The translations under genes were made by a program, and so were the position numbers. From positions 232,885 to 296,884 of the forward strand of contig NZ_JBHVOS010000001.1 in assembly GCF_042887685.1 (NCBI RefSeq): 64,000 nt of DNA. The letters are read 5' to 3'. The DNA comes from Oerskovia sp042887685. GTDB taxonomy: Bacteria > Actinomycetota > Actinomycetes > Actinomycetales > Cellulomonadaceae. The notes under the pieces are model-generated. The model worked only from the letters and a program-made list of their open reading frames with translations, was not told the origin of the DNA and searched no databases. Shown here piece after piece: positions 1 through 7,957 of this stretch (the stretch's first letter is position 1; every line of letters begins with the position of its first letter).

Positions 1-1552
1 TGGGGAGCTTGCGGTGCAGCAGCGGGTACAGCGGGACCTCGTCGGAGAGGATGTCGAACACCTCGCCCCAGGTCTTCTTCTGCTTGGCCGCGTCCTGCTC
101 GGCGGCGCCCTGGTCGAGCAGGCGCGTGACCTCCGCGAACTCGGGCGTGCTGGCCCAGCGGTAGCGCTTGACGGGCCAGACCGAGCCCGAGTACCACCAG
201 CGGAGCAGCAGGTCGGGGTCGTTGCCGAAGACCGACGGGTCACCGGGGGCCACCATGACCTCGAGCCCGCCGTCGTCGACCTTCTTGTACTGTCCGCCGG
301 ACTGGCCGATGTCGAGGGTCGTGGAGATCCCGACCGCGTCGAGGTCCTCCTTGATGAGCGGCGCGACGTCCTTGACCCAGCTCGTGTCGGTCGTCAGGAG
401 CGTGATCGCCAGGCCGCTCACGCCTGCGTCGGCGAGGAGCTTCTTGGCCTTGGCGGGGTCGTGCGAGTAGACCGTCGAGGCCTTGACGTACGACGGGTGC
501 TCCTTGTGCAGGAAGCTGGTCGCCGCGGTCGCGTTGCCGAGCAGGCCCGTGCTGATGATCTTGTCCATGTCGAGCGCGTGGAAGAACGCCTGGCGCACGC
601 GCTTGTCGGTGAACGGGGCCTTGGTGCAGTCGAACATCATGAAGAGCAGGCCGAACGACTGGACGGACTCGACGGTCACGGCGTTCGCGAGGCGGTCGGC
701 GTCGAGGTAGGGCACGTCCTCGATCGCCTGGACGCGGCCCGACTCGACGGCCGTCACGCGGGCGGCGGCGTCGGAGAGCAGGTTCCACGTCATGGCCTTG
801 GCGAGCGCGGGGCGCGAGCCGTTGTAGGCGTCGAAGCGCTCGAAGGTGATCTTGTCGTCGACCGTCGCGCTCGTGAGCTTGTACGGGCCCGAGCCCACGG
901 GCAGCGAGTCGTAGGCCTTGGGGTCGGCCTCGACGATCGCCTTCGGGACGATCTTGACGACCGAGACGCGGTCGACGAAGAGCCCGAACGGGTAGTTGAG
1001 CGTGAACGTGACCGTCTTGTCGTCCTTGGCGACCACCGAAGCGAGGAACGGCAGGAACTGGGAGTAGAGCGAGGCGTTGGCCGGGTCGAGGACGCGGTTG
1101 AAGCTGAACACGACGTCGTCGGTCGTGACGGGGGAGCCGTCGTGGAACGTCGCGCCGTCGCGCAGCGTGACCTCCCAGGTGGTCTCGTCGATCTTCTTGG
1201 GCAGCTCCTTGCCGAGCGCGGCGTAGGGCGTGCGCGCTGCGGGGTCGAGCTCGACGAGGCCCTCGAGGACGTGCCAGTTGGCGGCCATGGTCACGGCGCC
1301 GGACGTCGTCATGGGGTCGAAGCCGGTCGACAGGGCGTAGGAGATGCCCGCCTCGATCGTGCCGTCGAGGTTGGGCTTGGTCCCGCCGCCGGCGGGGGTG
1401 GTCTGCGGGTCGGCCGAGGTGGACGCGGGTCCGCCGCAGGCGGCGATCGTGCCTGCGATCACCGCTCCTGCGCCGATCACGCCTGCGAGCTTGAGGAAGC
1501 TCCGGCGAGAGGTGTCGGTCGCGTTCGTGCTAGTCGCCATCGAGGTAGCCAT
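1..1552 (-). CDS. ABC transporter substrate-binding lipoprotein, family 5 (peptide type), 3' end cut by window edge
   Basis: Reads leftwards off the window; about 517 codons are visible, so probably only the last few dozen residues are missing from a family of about 530-560. The N-terminus has a twin-arginine-like run SRRSFLK (residues 15-21), a hydrophobic stretch and a lipobox ending IAAC (Cys39), so it should be a secreted lipoprotein. The family 5 pattern is clear: an early WEVTLRDGATFHDGSPVTTD segment, then VRQAFFHALDMDKI and LLADAG further on. The start at 1552 is preceded by GGAGAG; the alternative ATG at 1540 has no such site. It would bind an oligopeptide or small glycan for a permease lying outside the window. 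It diverges from a GntR regulator, which probably controls it. The ligand cannot be told from sequence. Confidence 0.9.
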   Translation of the reverse strand, partial: MATSMATSTNATDTSRRSFLKLAGVIGAGAVIAGTIAACGGPASTSADPQTTPAGGGTKPNLDGTIEAGISYALSTGFDPMTTSGAVTMAANWHVLEGLVELDPAARTPYAALGKELPKKIDETTWEVTLRDGATFHDGSPVTTDDVVFSFNRVLDPANASLYSQFLPFLASVVAKDDKTVTFTLNYPFGLFVDRVSVVKIVPKAIVEADPKAYDSLPVGSGPYKLTSATVDDKITFERFDAYNGSRPALAKAMTWNLLSDAAARVTAVESGRVQAIEDVPYLDADRLANAVTVESVQSFGLLFMMFDCTKAPFTDKRVRQAFFHALDMDKIISTGLLGNATAATSFLHKEHPSYVKASTVYSHDPAKAKKLLADAGVSGLAITLLTTDTSWVKDVAPLIKEDLDAVGISTTLDIGQSGGQYKKVDDGGLEVMVAPGDPSVFGNDPDLLLRWWYSGSVWPVKRYRWASTPEFAEVTRLLDQGAAEQDAAKQKKTWGEVFDILSDEVPLYPLLHRKLP

Positions 1553-1572
1553 GAACTCTCCAGATATAGGAC

Positions 1573-1586
1573 GTCTGATGTCTGAC
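1573..1586. promoter_or_regulatory. Probable GntR/FCD operator in divergent promoter
   Basis: Two tandem 7-mers, GTCTGAT and GTCTGAC, lie between the divergent lipoprotein and GntR genes. The second forms GTC-T-GAC, which resembles the GT-N3-AC core bound by FadR/FCD-type GntR proteins. On the minus strand the site lies just upstream of a TATATC -10-like element, a position that suits repression of the lipoprotein gene. Confidence 0.4.
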
Positions 1587-1634
1587 GCTGGTAGGGTTGA
1601 ACCGTAGAGGCAATTTCTGAGGAGGTCAAGGCGC

Positions 1635-2462
1635 ATGACAGCTACCGAGCCCGTGTCACATCTGGGCTTCGGAGGTCAGGGGGTGCGTCCCCCGACGACT
1701 ACCGAACAGATCAAGGACTACATCCTGCGGGCCCACCTGCGGCCCGGAGACCTGCTGCCGACCGAGGCCGAGCTGTGCTCGCTCCTCGGTGTCAGCCGGT
1801 CGAACGTCCGCGAGGCGATCAGGACGCTCGCGGCCCTCGATATCGTCGAGGTGCGGCACGGCTACGGCACCTACGTGGGCCAGCTCTCGCTCAAGCCACT
1901 GGTCGAGGGGCTCGTGTTCCGCGGCGTGCTGATCCCGGGGGACGACTTCTCCGCGCTGCGCGAGGTGGTCGAGGTGCGTCAGGCGCTCGACCTGTCCATG
2001 GCCGAGCAGATCGTCACCGAGATGGCCGGGACGTCCAACCCCGACCTGGAGAGCCTCGTCGCCGCGATGGAGCACAAGGCGCAGAAGGGGGAGGACTTCT
2101 TCGAGGAGGACCGCGAGTTCCACTCGCACCTGCTCGCGCACCTCGACAACTTCCTCGTCGCGCAGCTCGGCACCGCGTTCTGGGACGTGCACCAGGTGGT
2201 CTCGCCCAAGCTGGGCCTGCCGGCTCCCGAGCAGATCGACCTCACCGCGAAGGCGCACGGGGCGATGCTGCGCGCGGCCGAGGCGGGGGACGCCGACGCG
2301 TACCGGGCCGCGGTCGTCGCGCACTACGCGCCCCTCCAGGACGCGCTGCGCGACGTGGCCGCCACGGTCGAGGCGGAGCGTGCCGCGGCCGCCTCCGCGG
2401 CGGCGTCGGGAGAGCGGTCCGGCGAGCGTCCGGCCGCGGCCGTCGAGGCGGGCACGGCGTGA
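1635..2462 (+). CDS. GntR family transcriptional regulator, FCD (FadR) subfamily
   Basis: A 275-residue one-component regulator. Residues about 20-85 form a GntR winged helix (LPTEAELCSLLGVSRSNVRE, then a wing ending GYGTYVG). Residues about 105-225 look like the all-helical FCD ligand domain, with the EVRQALDLSMAEQI and DREFHSHLLAH segments. In this family the Asp and His residues of the FCD domain often bind a metal and an organic acid. A strong GGAGG lies 9 bases before the ATG. The Ala/Glu-rich tail (from about 245) looks disordered. It overlaps the SGNH hydrolase gene by four bases and diverges from the binding-protein gene, so it is probably the local regulator of both. The effector is unknown. 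Confidence 0.9.
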   Translation: MTATEPVSHLGFGGQGVRPPTTTEQIKDYILRAHLRPGDLLPTEAELCSLLGVSRSNVREAIRTLAALDIVEVRHGYGTYVGQLSLKPLVEGLVFRGVLIPGDDFSALREVVEVRQALDLSMAEQIVTEMAGTSNPDLESLVAAMEHKAQKGEDFFEEDREFHSHLLAHLDNFLVAQLGTAFWDVHQVVSPKLGLPAPEQIDLTAKAHGAMLRAAEAGDADAYRAAVVAHYAPLQDALRDVAATVEAERAAAASAAASGERSGERPAAAVEAGTA

Positions 2463-3091
2463 GCCGCGCGACGCTGGCCCCGGGGTCGCGGGCGGTCCTG
2501 ATCGGCGACTCGATCACGGACGCCGGGCGGCTCGCGGAGGGGGAGTTCGGGCTCGGGCACGGCTATGCGGCGCGGGTCGCAGGCGTGTGCGGGCGCCACG
2601 GTGTCGAGGTGGTCAACCGTGGCGTGAGCGGTCACCGGGTCGTGGACCTCCAGGCCCGGTGGGACGACGACGTGCTGGCGCTCGAACCCGACCTCGTGTC
2701 GATCAAGATCGGGATCAACGACACGTGGCGCCGGTACGACGCCGGGGACGTGACGAGCGCCGAGGCGTTCGAGACCGGCTACCGCGACCTGCTCGACCGC
2801 ACGCGGGCCGGCGCGCCGCAGGCGTCGATCGTCCTGGTCGAGCCGTTCCTGGTGCCGGTCCGCGCGGAGCAGTGGCGCTGGCGCGAGGACCTCGACCCCA
2901 AGATCCAGGTCGTGCGGCGGCTCGCGGGGGAGTACGGGCTGCCGCTCGTGGCGACCGACGGGCCGTTCGCGCAGGCCGTCACGACCAGCGGGCTCGGCCC
3001 GCAGGCCTGGGCGTACGACGGCGTGCACCCGACCCCCGCGGGTCACGACCTGCTCGCGGAGGCGTGGACGGGCGTGGTGCGGCTGGGGTGA
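2459..3091 (+). CDS. SGNH/GDSL-family esterase or lipase
   Basis: A 210-residue hydrolase with the SGNH blocks in order: GDSITD (about 16-21, nucleophile Ser), GVSGHRVVDL (oxyanion Gly), GINDTWR (Asn) and DGVHPT near the C-terminus (Asp and His of the triad). No signal peptide is seen, so it should act in the cytoplasm. The GTG start overlaps the GntR stop codon (GTGA), showing translational coupling. Family members of this size remove acyl groups from carbohydrates or lipids. Next to an ABC binding protein and GntR regulator, deacetylation of an imported oligosaccharide is a reasonable inference, not shown by sequence. Confidence 0.88.
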   Translation: MSRATLAPGSRAVLIGDSITDAGRLAEGEFGLGHGYAARVAGVCGRHGVEVVNRGVSGHRVVDLQARWDDDVLALEPDLVSIKIGINDTWRRYDAGDVTSAEAFETGYRDLLDRTRAGAPQASIVLVEPFLVPVRAEQWRWREDLDPKIQVVRRLAGEYGLPLVATDGPFAQAVTTSGLGPQAWAYDGVHPTPAGHDLLAEAWTGVVRLG

Positions 3092-3520
3092 GGCGCGGCT
3101 GCCGCCCGGCCTGCGTGACGTCGTCGTGCTGCGGTCCGGCGACGCGCCTCCCGCACCCCGACGTGTGCAGTGCGCAACACGTGCGACGTCCGGTCTGGCG
3201 AAGGCGCGGCCGAGGGGGGACACTGGTCCTTGGGTGTCCCTTGGGCACTCCCTGACCGTCGTCGTCCCGGACGCCCCCACGCTACGGACCGTGGGACCTG
3301 GACGAGGTACGGGATTTCCCCGCACTGCTCGCAGGGCGGGGAGACCGCATGAGGTGTGCGGGAGGAAGAGGGGCGTCGGTTGCCACTGGGGGCGGCCGAC
3401 GCCTCCCGCACGTCCGGGGTCGTCCGGTGCGTCCGGTCCTCGCACCCGGCCCGGCTCGGTGCCCGACGACGTCGCACCGGTCCGTGGGCCCGGCGGCGGG
3501 GCCGTCGCTGGCCGCGGGAG
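3092..3520. other. Non-coding gap between convergent genes
   Basis: About 430 bases between the SGNH stop and the TetR stop. I find no credible gene. Two weak inverted repeats are present (CCCACG/CGTGGG at 3276-3295 and CCCCGC/GCGGGG at 3318-3341) that could help terminate the convergent transcripts, but neither is strong. Confidence 0.4.
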
Positions 3521-4090
3521 TCAGCTCCGGGAGCGCAGCGCGATCATCTCGTCGATCAGACCGAGGAGCTCGTCGATCGAACCGGCCCGGTCCTGGCTCG
3601 CGGCCGAGGGGGCCTCTCCGCTCGCGAAGTGCTCGCTGGCCTGGGCGTAGAGGCCGTCGCCGACGAGCATGATCGCCCGGGTGAGGACGGGGTCGCCGAC
3701 GACCTCGAGGACCGCGCCGGTCCAGGCGTCGTGGGCGTCGTCGAGCGCGGCGCGAGCCTGCGGGTAGCTGCCCTGCGCGAGCCGTGAGACGGCGACGTAG
3801 ACGAGCTCGAAGGCGCTGTCGGAGTCGGCGGACGTCCTGATGAAGTAGTCGACCGGCCCGGCGGGCCACGAGCGCATGGTCTCGACGTCCGCGGCGGTCA
3901 GCTCGCGCAGGAGCTCCATGAGCCCTTCGGCCAGCGCGACCTTCGAGCCGAAGTGGTAGAGCAGGCCGCCCTTGGAGACGCCGGCCTCAGCGGCGACCGC
4001 GTCGAGGGTGGCCGCGCGTTCCCCCTGGGTGACGAGGAGGGTGGCGAACGCCTCGAGGACCTTCGCGCGGGCGGCAGGGGGCGGCGGCAT
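3521..4090 (-). CDS. TetR family transcriptional regulator
   Basis: A 189-residue repressor. The N-terminal helix-turn-helix TLDAVAAEAGVSKGGLLYHF (about 28-47) is typical of TetR proteins; the remaining helical part is the dimerisation and drug-binding domain, similar to TetR_C regulators of exporters. It is divergent from an MFS exporter across a 104-bp intergenic region holding two matched operators, so it most likely represses both the exporter and itself. Inducer binding would release the exporter. Confidence 0.92.
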   Translation of the reverse strand: MPPPPAARAKVLEAFATLLVTQGERAATLDAVAAEAGVSKGGLLYHFGSKVALAEGLMELLRELTAADVETMRSWPAGPVDYFIRTSADSDSAFELVYVAVSRLAQGSYPQARAALDDAHDAWTGAVLEVVGDPVLTRAIMLVGDGLYAQASEHFASGEAPSAASQDRAGSIDELLGLIDEMIALRSRS

Positions 4091-4091
4091 C

Positions 4092-4121
4092 TTGAAAGTG
4101 TACCGTCCGGTCGGTTACTAT
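4092..4121 (+). promoter_or_regulatory. Promoter of the MFS exporter
   Basis: TTGAAA (4092-4097) and TACTAT (4116-4121) are separated by 18 bases, a good sigma-70-like match in a GC-rich genome. One TetR operator fills the spacer and the other begins right after the -10. Confidence 0.6.
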
Positions 4122-4135
4122 ACCGTCTGGACGGT
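4102..4135. promoter_or_regulatory. Tandem TetR operators
   Basis: Site 1 (4102-4115) is ACCGTC-CG-GTCGGT, with one mismatch between half-sites. Site 2 (4122-4135) is ACCGTC-TG-GACGGT, a perfect dyad. Their centres are exactly 20 bp apart, two helical turns, as expected for cooperative binding of two dimers on one DNA face. They overlap the exporter promoter and lie just upstream of the tetR start. Confidence 0.75.
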
Positions 4136-4194
4136 TGGCAGTCCGGCGCCACAGCGCCGCCCCAGCCGTCCTCGTACGTGAAAGGACTGCTCCC

Positions 4195-5769
4195 GTGACT
4201 CTCGTCCAGGACAACCGGACGCCCCGGGACCCGAACGGCCCCCAGGGCGCCTCGACGCTCCCCGCGACCTCCGGTTCGCCGCTCACCCGCAACCGCCGGT
4301 GGGTCGCGCTCGCCGTGCTCATGCTCCCCGTGCTGCTCGTCTCGATCGACAACACGGTGCTCACCTTCGCGCTGCCCCAGATCTCCGAGGCGCTGCGCCC
4401 CACGGGGACCCAGCTGCTGTGGATGATCGACATCTACCCGCTCGTGCTCGCGGGCCTGCTCGTCTCGATGGGCTCGTTCGCCGACCGCATCGGACGGCGC
4501 AGGCTGCTGCTCGTCGGAGCCGTCGGCTTCGCGGCGGTCTCGGTCGTCGCGGCCTACGCGCCGAGCGCCGAGGCGCTCGTGGCCTCGCGCGCCGGGCTCG
4601 GGTTCTTCGGCGCCATGATCATGCCGCCGACGCTGTCGCTGCTGCGCAACATCTTCACCGACCGTGAGGAGCGCCGGCTCGCGATCGCGATCTGGGCCGC
4701 GGGCTTCGCGGCCGGCAACGCGATCGGCCCGATCGCGGGCGGCTTCCTGCTCGAGCACTCGTGGTGGGGCTCGGTCTTCCTGCTCGCGGTGCCCGTGCTG
4801 CTCCTCCTCCTGGTCCTCGCGCCGATCTTCGTGCCCGAGTCGAAGGACACGAACCCCGGCCGGGTCGACGTCGTCTCGATCGTGCTCTCGATGGCGACCA
4901 TGGCGCCGATCGTGCTGGGCATCAAGACCCTCGCCAAGTCCGGACCCAGCGCGCTCGCCGTGGGCGCGCTCGTGCTCGGGATCGTCGCCGGGTGGGTGTT
5001 CGTCCGTCGTCAGCTCGGGCGGCCCGACCCCATGATCGACGTCCGCCTGTTCCGCCGGGGCGAGTTCTCGGGCGCGGTCGTGATCAACCTCCTGTCGGTG
5101 TTCTCGCTCGTGGGCTTCCTGTTCTTCGTGTCGCAGGACGTGCAGCTCGTCATCGGCCTGAGCCCCATGAAGGCCGGCTACGCGCTGCTGCCGGGGCTGG
5201 CCGCGATGATCGTCGCCGGACTCCTGGTCGTCCGCGTGGTGCGCAAGGTCCGACCGTCGTACGTGGTCGCCGTCGCGCTGCTGTTCGCCGCGGCGGGCTA
5301 CGCGATCGTGGCCCTCAGCGCGGGTGCGAGCACGCTCATGGTGCTCGTCGTCGCGTTCGTGGTCCTCGCGATCGGGATCGGCGCGGCCGAGACCGTGTCG
5401 AACGACCTGATCGTCTCTGCCGTCCCGGCCGACAAGGCCGGGGCCGCCTCAGCGATCTCGGAGACCGCGTACGAGGTCGGCGCCGTGCTGGGCACGGCCA
5501 TCCTCGGCAGCATCCTCACGGCCTCCTACCACCGCAACGTCGTCGTCCCCGACGGCGTGCCCGTCGCCGACGCGACCGCGGCCGCCGAGACCCTCGGTGG
5601 TGCGACGCAGGTCGCCGAGACCCTGCCGGCCGGCCAGGCCCAGGCGCTGCTCGCCTCGGCCCACGAGGCCTTCGGCAGCGGTGTGGGGACGACGTCGTGG
5701 ATCGGTTTCGGTCTCATGCTCGTGGCGGCGACGATCGCCCTCGTGGCGCTGCGTTCCGCGCGGGCGTGA
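4195..5769 (+). CDS. MFS drug exporter, DHA2 family (14 TM type)
   Basis: A 524-residue, highly hydrophobic protein. Early on it has SIDNTVLTFALPQIS followed by the MFS motif A form GSFADRIGRRRLLL between helices 2 and 3. Length and pattern fit the 14-helix DHA2 branch (SmvA/LfrA/EmrB-like) of proton-driven exporters of cationic drugs and dyes. The GTG at 4195 is preceded by AAAGGA with an 8-base spacer, better than any upstream start; an earlier start would run through the TetR operator. Regulated by the divergent TetR protein. The substrate is unknown. Confidence 0.9.
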   Translation: MTLVQDNRTPRDPNGPQGASTLPATSGSPLTRNRRWVALAVLMLPVLLVSIDNTVLTFALPQISEALRPTGTQLLWMIDIYPLVLAGLLVSMGSFADRIGRRRLLLVGAVGFAAVSVVAAYAPSAEALVASRAGLGFFGAMIMPPTLSLLRNIFTDREERRLAIAIWAAGFAAGNAIGPIAGGFLLEHSWWGSVFLLAVPVLLLLLVLAPIFVPESKDTNPGRVDVVSIVLSMATMAPIVLGIKTLAKSGPSALAVGALVLGIVAGWVFVRRQLGRPDPMIDVRLFRRGEFSGAVVINLLSVFSLVGFLFFVSQDVQLVIGLSPMKAGYALLPGLAAMIVAGLLVVRVVRKVRPSYVVAVALLFAAAGYAIVALSAGASTLMVLVVAFVVLAIGIGAAETVSNDLIVSAVPADKAGAASAISETAYEVGAVLGTAILGSILTASYHRNVVVPDGVPVADATAAAETLGGATQVAETLPAGQAQALLASAHEAFGSGVGTTSWIGFGLMLVAATIALVALRSARA

Positions 5770-5773
5770 CATT

Positions 5774-5813
5774 CACCCGGGTGCCGGCGAGCGTGCCCGC
5801 TGGCATCCGGGTG
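5774..5813 (+). terminator. Terminator hairpin after the MFS exporter
   Basis: Arms 5774-5789 and 5798-5813 pair over 16 bp (two G-U pairs) around an 8-nt loop, four bases after the exporter stop. No T-run follows, as is common in such genomes. The rest of the gap up to 6056 shows nothing convincing. Confidence 0.65.
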
Positions 5814-6056
5814 GCGGATCGGGAAGGGTGAGAGGTGATGGATCGCCTCCGCTCGACCCCGCGCCGCAGGGTCCGCCGCTCACCGGTCGGACCCGCTCCC
5901 GTGCGGGCCCGCGAGGAGGTCGGTGCCCTCGAGCCCCCTCCCGGTCCTGCCCGCGGAGGCCTCCCCGTGCGAGGGCGGAGGTGAGGGTCGGGTGAGCGAT
6001 CTCGCCGGACCGGGTGAATCGGACCCCCGCGGTCCGGACGGCAGCGAGCGGCACGG

Positions 6057-6062
6057 CAGAAT
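6057..6062 (+). promoter_or_regulatory. -10 element of the YceI gene
   Basis: CAGAAT, seven bases before the ATG at 6070, with no ribosome binding site between; suggests a leaderless or near-leaderless mRNA. Confidence 0.4.
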
Positions 6063-6069
6063 ACGGGGC

Positions 6070-6786
6070 ATGAGCAGAGGTGCCCGGTGGATCCTCGTCG
6101 CGGTCGTCGCGGCGCTGGTGATCGTGCTCGCCGGGCCGTACGTCGTGGCCCGCATCTCTGCGGGCAACCCCCCGCCTCCGCTGGGCCTGCAGACGCCGGG
6201 GGAGAGCGCCCCGCCGTCGGAGTCGCCCGTCCCTGGACCCTTCGACCCGGACGGCACCTGGGTCGTGAGTCCCGGCTCGCAGGCCGGGTACCGGGTCGGC
6301 GAGGTCCTCAGCGGCGAGAAGGGCACGGTCGTCGGTCGGACCGAGGCGGTAGGGGGCTCGCTCGTGGTCACCGACGGTGAGCTCGTCCGGGCCGAGATCA
6401 CGGTGGACACGGGGTCGATCGCGAGCGACAGCGTGGTGCGCGACGACGCGTTCAGGCGGCTCCTCGAGACCGACGTGTTCCCCAACGCGGTGTTCATCCT
6501 CACCGAACCGGTCGACCTCACGGGGATCGAGAACCGGGACGAGCCCCTGACGGTCAAGGCCCGGGGCACCCTCACGATCCGCGACGTGACCGAACCCGTG
6601 AACGTGACGCTCGAGGCGCGGCGCTCGGGCGACGGGGTCCAGGTGAGCGGGGCCATCCCGGTGACGTTCGCGGACTACGGCGTGCACGTCCCCGAGCTGC
6701 CGTTCGTGACGCTGGACCCGACGGGCACCGTCGAGATGCTGCTCCGGCTCGAACGCGGTGCACCCGCGCAGACCCCCGCACCCTGA
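6070..6786 (+). CDS. Membrane-anchored YceI-family lipid-binding protein
   Basis: A 238-residue protein. Residues about 7-27 form one membrane segment (WILVAVVAALVIVLAGPYVV), followed by a Pro/Ser-rich linker and a YceI domain from about residue 60 to the end. The domain is recognisable by VVSPGSQAGYRVGEVL, the VTVDTGSIASDSVVRDDAFR-like strand pair, PNAVFILTEPV and GTLTIRDVTEPVNVTLEA. YceI domains are lipocalin-like barrels that bind polyisoprenoids or other lipids; here it would sit outside the membrane. No partner gene is adjacent and the ligand is unknown. Confidence 0.88.
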   Translation: MSRGARWILVAVVAALVIVLAGPYVVARISAGNPPPPLGLQTPGESAPPSESPVPGPFDPDGTWVVSPGSQAGYRVGEVLSGEKGTVVGRTEAVGGSLVVTDGELVRAEITVDTGSIASDSVVRDDAFRRLLETDVFPNAVFILTEPVDLTGIENRDEPLTVKARGTLTIRDVTEPVNVTLEARRSGDGVQVSGAIPVTFADYGVHVPELPFVTLDPTGTVEMLLRLERGAPAQTPAP

Positions 6787-6891
6787 CCGGTCCCTGCTGA
6801 CGCTGCCCGGTCGGGTGTCCTCGCGCGCGTCGCGAGGCGCGGACGCGGGCTCGGCCGTCCCCGGTGCTCGACGCGGGGCCTTGCTCCTGGT

Positions 6892-6914
6892 TAAAGTTCG
6901 GTATGCCGAACTTT
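6892..6914. promoter_or_regulatory. -10 element and DtxR/MntR-type operator over the start codon
   Basis: TAAAGT (6892-6897) ends five bases before the ATG at 6903. A perfect 9-bp inverted repeat, AAAGTTCGG (6893-6901) and CCGAACTTT (6906-6914), spans the -10, the likely +1 and the start codon. A repressor there would block both polymerase and ribosome entry. The obvious candidate is the DtxR-type regulator encoded 3 kb downstream. Confidence 0.6.
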
Positions 6915-7871
6915 CAACTTCGCACAGGGGTGAAACCTCTGCTCGGAGGTCTCGTCGCACTGCTCCTCGCCGCGGGCTGCGCGGTCGACCCGGCCCCGGG
7001 CGAGCCCGCGCCCGGGGAGAGCCTCGTCGCGGGGGCGAGCGACGCCGTCGGGCCGCTGCAGGTCCTGACCACCTTCACCGTCCTGGCCGACATGGCCCGC
7101 GAGGTCGGGGGAGAGCACGTCGAGGTCGCGTCCCTGACCAAGGTCGGCGCCGAGATCCACGGCTACGAGCCCACACCCGCGGACCTGCGCCGCGCCGCGA
7201 GCGCCGACCTCGTCCTCGACAACGGTCTCGGTCTCGAGAAGTGGTTCGAGCCCTTCGTCGCACGGCTCGACGCCCCGCACGTCACGGTCTCGGACGGCGT
7301 CGACGTGATCGAGATCGGCTCCGGGGCGTACGACGGGCGCCCCAACCCGCACGCCTGGATGTCACCCGTCAACGGCGCGATCTACGCCCGCAACATCGGC
7401 GAGGCGTTCGCGGCGGCAGACCCCGGGAACGCTGCCGACTACCGCGCGAACGCCGCCGGCTACGCCCGGCGCATCGAGGCCGTGGGCCGCGAGCTCGCGG
7501 CCGAGGTCGACCAGGTCCCGGCCGCCTCCCGGGCGCTCGTCACGTGCGAGGGGGCCTTCTCCTACCTTGCACGCGACGTCGGGCTCGACGAGAAGTTCCT
7601 GTGGCCCGTCAATGCCGACCAGCAGGGCACGCCGCAGCAGGTCGCTCGCGTCATCGACTACGTCCGGGACAACGACGTGCGCGCCGTGTTCTGCGAGACG
7701 ACCGTCTCGGCCGCCGCCCAGCGGCAGGTCGCGGCCGAGACGGGCGCGACCTACGCGGGCACGCTCTACGTCGACTCGCTGTCCCGGCCCGACGGCGCGG
7801 TCCCCACCTACCTCGACCTGCTCACCCACGACGCGCGCGTCATCAGCGCGGGGCTGCGGGGCGAGTCGTGA
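6903..7871 (+). CDS. Metal-binding lipoprotein of ABC importer, manganese type
   Basis: A 322-residue cluster A-I binding protein with a lipoprotein signal (LLGGLVALLLAAGC, lipid-bearing Cys at about 26). Expected ligand positions can be seen: His in EIHGYEPT, His in NPHAWMSP, Glu in VTCEGAFSYLA and Asp in YVDSLSRP. The third ligand is Glu, as in manganese proteins such as PsaA, where zinc proteins have His; there is also no His-rich loop. Manganese (or iron) is thus favoured over zinc. The ATG lies within the operator and has no ribosome binding site, fitting a leaderless mRNA; a GTG at 6930 is the alternative start. First gene of the importer operon. Confidence 0.88.
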   Translation: MPNFQLRTGVKPLLGGLVALLLAAGCAVDPAPGEPAPGESLVAGASDAVGPLQVLTTFTVLADMAREVGGEHVEVASLTKVGAEIHGYEPTPADLRRAASADLVLDNGLGLEKWFEPFVARLDAPHVTVSDGVDVIEIGSGAYDGRPNPHAWMSPVNGAIYARNIGEAFAAADPGNAADYRANAAGYARRIEAVGRELAAEVDQVPAASRALVTCEGAFSYLARDVGLDEKFLWPVNADQQGTPQQVARVIDYVRDNDVRAVFCETTVSAAAQRQVAAETGATYAGTLYVDSLSRPDGAVPTYLDLLTHDARVISAGLRGES

Positions 7872-7957
7872 CGACCTTCCGTCGAGCGCGCGTGGGGGAG
7901 ACCCGCGACACGACCATCGCCCGACCAACCCCCCGACCCGACGCCCCGGAGCCGCAC

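Noticed and set aside
14..1585. Long plus-strand open frame over the binding-protein gene
   Set aside because: It is the shadow of the minus-strand lipoprotein; its composition (Arg/Glu/Val/Asp-rich, no domain) is typical of a GC-rich antisense frame.
5838..5984. 48-residue Arg/Pro-rich frame with GAGAGGTG before its ATG
   Set aside because: No recognisable features; composition is that of random GC-rich sequence and no promoter is seen.
7868..7957. GTG start of the manganese ATPase overlapping the preceding stop
   Set aside because: Adds 30 residues unlike the family; the ATG at 7958 has a ribosome binding site. Not fully excluded.
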